A DNA stretch of 64,000 bases. Origin: Bathymodiolus brooksi thiotrophic gill symbiont (GTDB lineage: Bacteria > Pseudomonadota > Gammaproteobacteria > PS1 > Pseudothioglobaceae). The notes under the pieces were generated by a model, which was not told the DNA's origin, did no database searches, and saw only the letters and a program-made list of their open reading frames with translations. Location: assembly GCF_903642095.1 (NCBI RefSeq), contig NZ_CAHJWD020000194.1, positions 1 to 64,000 on the forward strand. Reading direction: 5' to 3'. Below are positions 58,901 to 64,000 of the stretch, piece after piece; position 1 is the stretch's first letter, and each line of letters starts with the position of its first letter. The translations under genes were made by a program, and so were the position numbers.

Positions 58901-60703
58901 AGCCAGTAAATGACTACTAAGAGTATTGCGACTAAATTTAGCAAGGTTATCAGCATTAATGATAATTATGTCATCACCTGCACCTGCATTAAAGACATCG
59001 GCACCACCATTGCCCACTAGAATATCATTACCTCTACCCGCAACAAACAATTCATCCTTTGTGCTACCCGTGAATGTTTCATTGCTATCATCGCCCTTAA
59101 AATCAATTGCATGGGCAATGCCACCAACGCTATTATTAACATCCGTCAAGTTAACGACCACTGTATTGGTTTTGCCAAATACTACATAAGATTTACCCGC
59201 ATCTTTCCTTCCGATAGGGTCTGCTCTATTTGCACCAACAATCACATCATCTAAGCCGTCACCGTTGACATCGCCTGCCGAAGAGACTGAATAACCACTA
59301 TAATCACTAGACTTCTCGCCGTTAATAACAAAGCCACCCTTGCCCACGCCAGACGCCGAATCAACATCTGATAAATTAATAGCAGTGCTACTTTTTTTGC
59401 CAAATACTACATAAGATTTGCCTGCCCATGCTCTCGCAAAAGGATCTGCTCCATATGCACCAATAATCAAATCATCTAAGCCGTCACCGTTGACATCGCC
59501 TGCTGAGGAGACCGACTGACCACTAAGATCCATAACTTTCGCACCATTGATGACAAAGCCACCCGTGTTGGATATTGAGCCAATGTCTGATAAATTAATG
59601 GCTGTGGTATTCGTTTTACCAAATACTACATAAGATTTTCCCGCATTAGATCCTCCAGTAGAATCCGCATAAAGAGCACCAACAATCAAATCATCTAAGC
59701 CGTCACCATTAACATCGCCTGCTGAGGAAACTGAATAACCACTATAATCACCCTGTTTATCGCCGTTAATAACAAAGCCACCTATACCTATGCCAGATGT
59801 AGAAGCAATGTCTGATAAATTAATAACAGCACTATTTGCTTTACCAAACACCACATAAGATTTACCAGCATTAATTTTTCCAGCAACAGACACATACTGA
59901 CTACCAACAATCAAATCATCTAAACCATCACCATTAACATCGCCTGCTGAAGAAACTGACCAACCACTAAAATCGTTAGCATTTTCACCGTTTATAACAA
60001 AGCCACCCACGCCAACACCAGATACCGGATCAATGGCTGATAAATCAATGGCAGCACCACTTTTTTTGCCAAACACCACATAAGATTTACCTGCTTTTTC
60101 CTTTCCAGCCCATATGGCACCAATAATTAAATCATCCAAACCATCGCCATTGACATCGCCTGCTGAAGAGACTGACCGACCGCTAAGGTCTTCAGCTTTT
60201 GCACCGTTAATAACAAAACCACCCACGCCAACACCAGATACTGAATCAATATTCGATAAATTAACAGCAACGCCATCTGCTTTACCAAACACCACAAAAG
60301 TTTTGCCCGCAACATGTTTTCCAGCAGGGCTTCCATTAAAAACACCAACAATCAAATCATCTAAGCCATCACCATTAACATCGCCTGCTGAGGAGGCTGA
60401 ATAACTGCTGGAATCGCCAGCCTTATTGCCACTAATGGCAAAACCTCCTTTATTAGATGAAAGTGCAATATTTGATAAATCAATAGTAACGCCATTCGTC
60501 TTACCAAACACCACGAAAGATTTACTTGTATGTCCTGAGTTAACAGATTTTAAAGAAGAACCAATAATCAAATCATCCAAACCATCGCCATTCACATCGC
60601 CTGCTGAGGAGACTGAATAACCACTACCACCACCAGTCTTTCCACCGTTAATCACAAAGCCTTGATTTCCAATTATTGCCTCTCTTTTGAATGTGGTTTT
60701 CAT
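55958..60703 (-). CDS. Large FG-GAP (integrin-alpha-like) repeat protein with RTX-like modules
   Basis: 1581 residues, no signal peptide. Fourteen FG-GAP repeats share SSAGDVNGDGLDDLIIG, whose DxNxDGxxD is a calcium site. They fall in two groups of seven (residues about 14-535 and 830-1355). Each group is followed by an RTX-like module (DELFVAGRGNDILVGNGGAD near 545; a similar one near 1375). A spacer (about 590-815) includes an Ig-like stretch near 725-800. Seven FG-GAP repeats make one beta-propeller, so two propellers are predicted. RTX-type repeats and no signal peptide suggest type I secretion, but no type I genes are nearby. It is probably a surface or secreted protein binding a host or cell target. 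One repeat is disrupted by an in-frame duplication. Confidence 0.85.
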   Translation of the reverse strand: MKTTFKREAIIGNQGFVINGGKTGGGSGYSVSSAGDVNGDGLDDLIIGSSLKSVNSGHTSKSFVVFGKTNGVTIDLSNIALSSNKGGFAISGNKAGDSSSYSASSAGDVNGDGLDDLIVGVFNGSPAGKHVAGKTFVVFGKADGVAVNLSNIDSVSGVGVGGFVINGAKAEDLSGRSVSSAGDVNGDGLDDLIIGAIWAGKEKAGKSYVVFGKKSGAAIDLSAIDPVSGVGVGGFVINGENANDFSGWSVSSAGDVNGDGLDDLIVGSQYVSVAGKINAGKSYVVFGKANSAVINLSDIASTSGIGIGGFVINGDKQGDYSGYSVSSAGDVNGDGLDDLIVGALYADSTGGSNAGKSYVVFGKTNTTAINLSDIGSISNTGGFVINGAKVMDLSGQSVSSAGDVNGDGLDDLIIGAYGADPFARAWAGKSYVVFGKKSSTAINLSDVDSASGVGKGGFVINGEKSSDYSGYSVSSAGDVNGDGLDDVIVGANRADPIGRKDAGKSYVVFGKTNTVVVNLTDVNNSVGGIAHAIDFKGDDSNETFTGSTKDELFVAGRGNDILVGNGGADVFNAGAGDDIIIINADNLAKFSRNTLSSHLLASVNGGSGSDTLVLTGNNLTLDLSTIGNGRIQGIETIDLSGLNRLDADSLYNMLSLDLYSFLNLSNETNIIKVKGQSDSIVGAVGFHALSIIKSVDNVTYNVYSHKDAPTAKLWVEQGLSFLTTLNMSATVFVKDGNTIILKITFSDKVHGLTTGFEDRQTFKIDGVAVKAAWSGTDDTNIRMLSYTMKSGEDGEFSIDKVALKDILAIRIHENESEFLHTAIADITIPVAKGFVINGVKVDDKSGISVSSAGDVNGDGLDDLIIGAPSDMSKSLKGKSYVVFGRTNGTPIDLSNIDTASGRGRGGFVINGENKGDGSGHSVSSAGDVNGDGLDDLIIGSWLAKSARKEYSGKSYVVFGKEDSAAVNLSNIASSSIGGGFVINGEQSNDFSGHSVSSAGDVNGDGFADLIVSSHGSTMVAGKSFVVFGKETIAAVNLSTISNETSADGFVIGGGKDITGRMHLSQTILAASSAGDVNWRGGNLPSNLTILAVSSAGDVNGDGLSDLIVGAPTADTIKGKHVGKSYVVFGKTSNTAVNLLDIALTSNNGGFVINGEASNDFSGSSVSSAGDVNGDGLDDLIIGAPNVERNGAAGRAYVVFGKKSGAVINLSDISAASNTSVAAGFVINGINHNDQSGISVSSAGDVNGDGLDDLIIGANKADPDGKVNAGKSFVVFGKTSGVAVNLSDISSVSGIGTGGFVINGENTGDNSGLSVSSAGDVNGDGLDDLIVGANKADTTVGKDVGKSYVIFGKKDTTAVDLTDVAQYGISAHVIDFQDNGTGNTFRGSANDELFVTGVNDNTLIGNGGTDVFYAGKGDDKIIINADNLNKLGSNALSSHLLARIDGGGGFDTLYLTGKGLSLDLTAINNSRIQGIEVINLTDSADNDLKSNQYHSFSDASSSLGNRLTLDLYDLLSISSETNILMVQGGQTNSIHAIGFNNSGKASTIMNDLTYSIYHHSDTAGMSTSSNVELWIQEGVQIL
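57407..57508 (-). repeat. 66-bp offset direct duplication inside FG-GAP repeat 11
   Basis: The 36-base segment at 57407-57442 recurs at 57473-57508 with one visible difference (GAC/GGC). The protein reads SSAGDVNWRGGNLPSNLTIL and then a normal SSAGDVNGDG unit. The spacing of 66 bases (22 codons) keeps the frame, so one half-repeat has lost its calcium ligands. Confidence 0.75.
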
Positions 60704-61011
60704 TACTCCTCCAGAAGTTAGATAAAATTTATGCTCAATTCTACTCTAAAATTATAAAATTAAGTTGATTATCTTTCTAAATCCAAAAGCAGAAATCGTT
60801 CTTTCTAATATCCCTTGATAACTACAAACCCAGTGCCACCCATCATAAGGCAAAGACTTAAAATTAGTCCATAGGAAATTTTAAAAAGTTGTTAGGGATT
60901 TTGAGACAATATAATTACACTATTTCAGAATAGCACATTAGAGTCTCAGTTATTACCTGAAATAAAGTTTAAAAGGGGTTGTCTCTAAATATTAAATAGG
61001 TTGACAAATTT
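60704..61011. other. 308-base gap between the FG-GAP gene and fdx; no gene seen
   Basis: AT-rich. It should carry the FG-GAP promoter (read leftward) and any terminator of hscA-fdx. A 6-base inverted pair (TGAGAC and GTCTCA) brackets about 47 bases near 60900-60950. No confident promoter, terminator or coding sequence was identified. Confidence 0.35.
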
Positions 61012-61350
61012 TTAATGATTTTCGCTCACTTGGTTAATGGTGTATTTTGGAATTTCAATTACCAAATCAATATTGTTAACAAGTGCTTGACAGGATAGGC
61101 GAGAATCTGGGTCTAATCCCCACGCTTTATCAAGTAAATCATCTTCTGTTTCATCAGATTCTTCAATGTCATCAAAACCTTCACGCACATAAATGTGGCA
61201 GGTGGTGCAGGCATTGGACATTTCACAGGCGTGTTCAATGTCAATATCGTTGGCAAGCATTGCTTTACAAATACTAACACCCTTCTCAGTTTCAATAACA
61301 GCACCTTCTGGGCAAAGTTCTTCGTGTGGCAATATAATTATTTGTGGCAT
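61012..61350 (-). CDS. fdx: [2Fe-2S] ferredoxin of the ISC system
   Basis: 112 residues (E. coli Fdx 111). Cysteines are in CEMSNACTTC and LSCQAL, the adrenodoxin-like pattern. It supplies electrons for cluster assembly on IscU. It follows hscA by 28 bases, as in the isc operon. Confidence 0.95.
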   Translation of the reverse strand: MPQIIILPHEELCPEGAVIETEKGVSICKAMLANDIDIEHACEMSNACTTCHIYVREGFDDIEESDETEDDLLDKAWGLDPDSRLSCQALVNNIDLVIEIPKYTINQVSENH

Positions 61351-61378
61351 TTTCTTACTCCTGTATTAAAACCAATTT

Positions 61379-63229
61379 TTAATTGGAAAATTCATTAACA
61401 TTATGACCTTTCATGGCTTGTGCAATACTACTGTTCATACGCATTTCTACAAACTTAGCACTGACCGCTTCAAGGTTGTCTATTTTATCTTGAATGGCTT
61501 TCTCGTTGTTGTCTTTTGCAACGCCAGCTAACTCTAATCTAGCTTGCATAATTGCGTCAACCATCGCTTTATCTAGCATTTCTGCATCTTTAGCCAGTGC
61601 TGAATCAATCGCTTCTAGTGTTCTGTCTGCTTCCACTTGTGTTTCGTGCAACTGCCTAGATTCTATATCATCTTTAGCAAATAAAATAGAGTCTTTCAGC
61701 ATTTGCTCCATCTCGCTATCACTCAATCCGTAAGAGGGTTTGATTGTCACATCGGCTTTAACACCTGAAGTTTCTTCGTTGGCACTAACAGATAGCAAGC
61801 CATCAGCATCCACTTGAAATTCCACTCGAATGCGTGCATTGCCTGCAACCATGGGCGGAATACCTCTGAGTTCAAATTTTCCAAGTGAACGGCAATCTTT
61901 AACCAATTCCCGCTCACCTTGCAGCACATGCACGCTCATTGCTGTTTGCCCATCTTTAAAAGTGGTAAATTCTTGTGCTCTAGTAATAGGAATAGTAGTA
62001 TTTCGATGCACCACCTTCTCTACCAAGCCACCCATGGTCTCCAAACCGAGCGACAAAGGTAACACATCCAGCAGCAACACATCCTCTTGTGATTTATTAC
62101 CTGCCAATGAATTGGCTTGAATGGCAGCCCCTTTTGCCACCACTTCATCGGGATTAATAGTGCATAAAACAGGCTTGCCAAATAAATCGCCAACCATGCT
62201 TCTAACCAAAGGCATTCGAGTTGATCCACCCACCATGACAATGTCTTTAATTTCACTCATTTCAATTTCAGCATCTCTTACCGCTCGTTTAGTCAATAAC
62301 AATGTGTGCTTGATTAACACCTTAGACAAAGATTCAAATTTTTCTCTGGTAATGCGATACGGTGCTTCCACGCAGTTGAATTCAGCCAACTCATGATCAG
62401 TTAAAGTTTCCTTTGCAGTGCGTGCAAACTGCTTAATTTTCTGCATTTGCACAGGGGTTAATTCACCCAGTTTTAACATTTCGACACAATCATCAATAAT
62501 CAATTGGTCAAAATCATCGCCACCTAAAGTAGAATCACCACCCGTTGCCAACACTTTAAACACCCCTTTTTGAAAACTCAAAATCGAAACATCAAAAGTG
62601 CCACCCCCCAAATCATACACAGCATGAATACCCTCTTCACCTGACTCTAAGCCATAAGCAACTGCCGCCGCCGTTGGTTCATTTAATAATCTTAAGGTAT
62701 TTAATCCTGCCAGCGTTGCCGCATCTTTGGTGGCTTGTCGTTGTGCATCGTTAAAATAAGCAGGCACAGTAATCACAGCACCGACTAAATCGCCACCAAG
62801 GGCTTTTTCCGCACGCTGTTTGAGCGAGGTTAAAATAGTTGATGAAATCTCTACCGCAGACAAATCACCCATAGCGGTATGAAATTGCACATTATTGCCA
62901 TTTTCCACCAAGTGATATGGACAATTTTTAAAAGCCTTAACTTCTTGATAGCTCAATCCTATAAAGCGTTTAACCGATATAATTGTGTTAGTTGGGTCGG
63001 TTTTTGCATAAGGGCAAGCGTCGCAACCCACTGTGAGTTTATTGTCTTTACCACAATGCACAACTGAGGGCAAAATCGCCTTGTTGTTTTCATCTTTCAG
63101 CACCTTACTCTCGCCACTTTGCACTGTCGCCACCAAAGAATTAGTGGTACCCAAATCAATGCCAATCGCTAATTTATGTTGGTGCGGTGCAGTGATTTGA
63201 CCGGGTTCTGAAATTTGTAGTAATGCCAT
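61379..63229 (-). CDS. hscA: Fe-S assembly chaperone HscA (Hsp70 family)
   Basis: 616 residues (E. coli HscA 616). ATPase signatures [26 protein letters not shown] and [11 protein letters not shown] are present. Context next to fdx and the HscA length separate it from DnaK. It works with HscB to release clusters from IscU. hscB would normally lie directly upstream; here a zeta-toxin-like gene is there, 7 bases away. Confidence 0.95.
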   Translation of the reverse strand: MALLQISEPGQITAPHQHKLAIGIDLGTTNSLVATVQSGESKVLKDENNKAILPSVVHCGKDNKLTVGCDACPYAKTDPTNTIISVKRFIGLSYQEVKAFKNCPYHLVENGNNVQFHTAMGDLSAVEISSTILTSLKQRAEKALGGDLVGAVITVPAYFNDAQRQATKDAATLAGLNTLRLLNEPTAAAVAYGLESGEEGIHAVYDLGGGTFDVSILSFQKGVFKVLATGGDSTLGGDDFDQLIIDDCVEMLKLGELTPVQMQKIKQFARTAKETLTDHELAEFNCVEAPYRITREKFESLSKVLIKHTLLLTKRAVRDAEIEMSEIKDIVMVGGSTRMPLVRSMVGDLFGKPVLCTINPDEVVAKGAAIQANSLAGNKSQEDVLLLDVLPLSLGLETMGGLVEKVVHRNTTIPITRAQEFTTFKDGQTAMSVHVLQGERELVKDCRSLGKFELRGIPPMVAGNARIRVEFQVDADGLLSVSANEETSGVKADVTIKPSYGLSDSEMEQMLKDSILFAKDDIESRQLHETQVEADRTLEAIDSALAKDAEMLDKAMVDAIMQARLELAGVAKDNNEKAIQDKIDNLEAVSAKFVEMRMNSSIAQAMKGHNVNEFSN

Positions 63230-63236
63230 TAGTAAA

Positions 63237-63857
63237 TTACTCCATTAACAATGTAATTGTCAAGCCGTCATAAACAAACTGCGTCCAATTATTAAGTTCT
63301 GTATATTGCTTTAATGTTTGCTTTTTGCCTATATTTTCCACTCTAAAGATAAGTTTTGGACTGGCGTTATCAATAGAATTATCATAAATGTAACTTCTGT
63401 CGACCAAATTAATAATTTTCTGACAGTTCACAACTGATTTTTTATACCTGCTAATAATTTTTTCTATAGGAACTTGATGTCCGCCTTTTGACACTCGAAA
63501 AGCAATTCTACTGGCATTAATAGCAGGGTCTTTGGTTGCAATAAAGAATAGACGAATAAAAAAACCGTTTTCTATTGCGTTTTTAACAAATTCAACATTT
63601 CCTTGGGTTGAAAAAACCGTTTCAAAAACTAAACTTTGTTTATTCTTTATACACTCGTTACGCATTTTTTCTGCATAATTAGCAGCTTTAATAAAAGATT
63701 CTTTATCGTTCCATCCGCCAAACTTTTCTTGTGCAATATTATCAGGATTGATATGGACAGCGTCTTTTAACCAAGGGTGTGTTAACAATTGTTGGGTAAT
63801 GGTAGTTTTTCCAGACCCATTCGGCCCTGCAACAATGATTAAAACAGGTTTTTTCAT
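63237..63857 (-). CDS. Zeta-toxin-like P-loop kinase
   Basis: 206 residues from ATG 63857; a TTG at 63887 overlaps the upstream gene. Walker [10 protein letters not shown], then FETVFST and [18 protein letters not shown], are typical of the zeta/AAA_33-type family. Zeta toxins phosphorylate UDP-GlcNAc; many members of this broader family are unstudied. It lies between an unseen upstream gene (end at 63868-64000) and hscA (7 bases). An antitoxin could be the upstream gene. Confidence 0.75.
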   Translation of the reverse strand: MKKPVLIIVAGPNGSGKTTITQQLLTHPWLKDAVHINPDNIAQEKFGGWNDKESFIKAANYAEKMRNECIKNKQSLVFETVFSTQGNVEFVKNAIENGFFIRLFFIATKDPAINASRIAFRVSKGGHQVPIEKIISRYKKSVVNCQKIINLVDRSYIYDNSIDNASPKLIFRVENIGKKQTLKQYTELNNWTQFVYDGLTITLLME

Positions 63858-63867
63858 CTTTTTCTTG

Positions 63868-64000
63868 TTATGAAAAGATTTGTTCAAATTGTTTTAACTT
63901 TGTAATTAATGTTTTTGAAGGTTTTGAATCGTCAAACCATCTTATGTTACTGTTTTCGCACTGCACATTTGTGCCAATATCTTTAAATAACTTGTCCAAC
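63868..64000 (-). CDS. C-terminal end of an upstream gene, possible antitoxin
   Basis: A frame of 43 codons is open to the right edge and stops at 63868, 10 bases before the zeta-like start. The end reads SKPSKTLITKLKQFEQIFS. No family can be named from this fragment. A small protein paired with a zeta-type kinase could be its antitoxin, but this is a guess. Confidence 0.5.
   Translation of the reverse strand, partial: LDKLFKDIGTNVQCENSNIRWFDDSKPSKTLITKLKQFEQIFS

Noticed and set aside
56283-60620. Several plus-strand frames of 60-100 residues rich in SSKPSPLTSPAEETE
   Set aside because: They are antisense shadows of the repeated DVNGDGLDDL coding sequence and repeat with it.
55958-60703. 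CRISPR-like regular repeats across the region
   Set aside because: The periodic DNA repeats (about 210-225 bases) are coding FG-GAP units, and the spacing and length do not fit a CRISPR array.

Overview
The window is a contiguous stretch of an AT-rich (about one third G+C by eye) gammaproteobacterial chromosome, almost fully coding, with many genes overlapping by 1 to 17 bases. The housekeeping gene orders (pdxA-rsmA-apaG-apaH, bamA-lpxD-fabZ-lpxA, ybeD-lipB-lipA, hscA-fdx, acpP-fabF) are gammaproteobacterial. The low G+C, the compactness, and the mix of streamlined housekeeping with defence, toxin-antitoxin and large FG-GAP/RTX surface genes resemble the SUP05/Thioglobus group and its mussel symbionts. 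That placement is inference: no sulfur-oxidation or carbon-fixation gene lies in the window.

Layout. 1-5181: a type III restriction-modification cassette (mod, partial; RhuM-family gene; dinD; res) that runs by an 11-base overlap into nrdB and its ferredoxin yfaE. 6573-8694 (minus): selD-mnmH, for selenium modification of tRNA. 8709-8800: a 92-bp inverted-repeat element (MITE-like) whose ends recur elsewhere in the window. 8849-19264 (minus): one run of genes with an ATPase/TOPRIM-like pair (candidate defence), a VWA-metallopeptidase-like protein, rhodanese, dUTPase, MoxR, DUF58, DUF4381 and BatA-B-C-D. 19488-22250: a large protein made of a duplicated TPR plus glycosyltransferase unit. 22361-23401: the MoxR-type AAA ATPase expected to partner the VWA protein, now about 4.9 kb away from it. 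23465-25282: ybeD-lipB-lipA. 25416-30269: an RND efflux pump and its adaptor. 30740-33608: pdxA-rsmA-apaG-apaH. 33632-34456: dapF. 34781-42127: DUF971, then envelope genes bamA, lpxD, fabZ, lpxA, murJ, and yggX-gmk. 42312-45121: rpoH-groES-groEL. 45359-49527: parE, queC, acpP, fabF. 49611-51784: a small membrane-anchored protein and an M3 oligopeptidase. Then tRNA-Ser(GGA), metG, mrp/apbC and a conserved hypothetical gene. 55958-60703: a 1581-residue FG-GAP protein built from two seven-repeat propellers, each followed by an RTX-like module. 61012-64000: fdx, hscA, a zeta-toxin-like kinase and the end of an upstream gene.

The main theme is accessory modules lodged inside or tightly against housekeeping operons: the R-M cassette against nrdB, the ATPase/TOPRIM pair at the head of the VWA-MoxR-Bat run, and the zeta-like kinase 7 bases upstream of hscA. 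The most promising candidates for something undescribed are the ATPase/TOPRIM pair coupled to the VWA/MoxR operon, the mod-rhuM-dinD-res arrangement, and the double seven-bladed FG-GAP protein.
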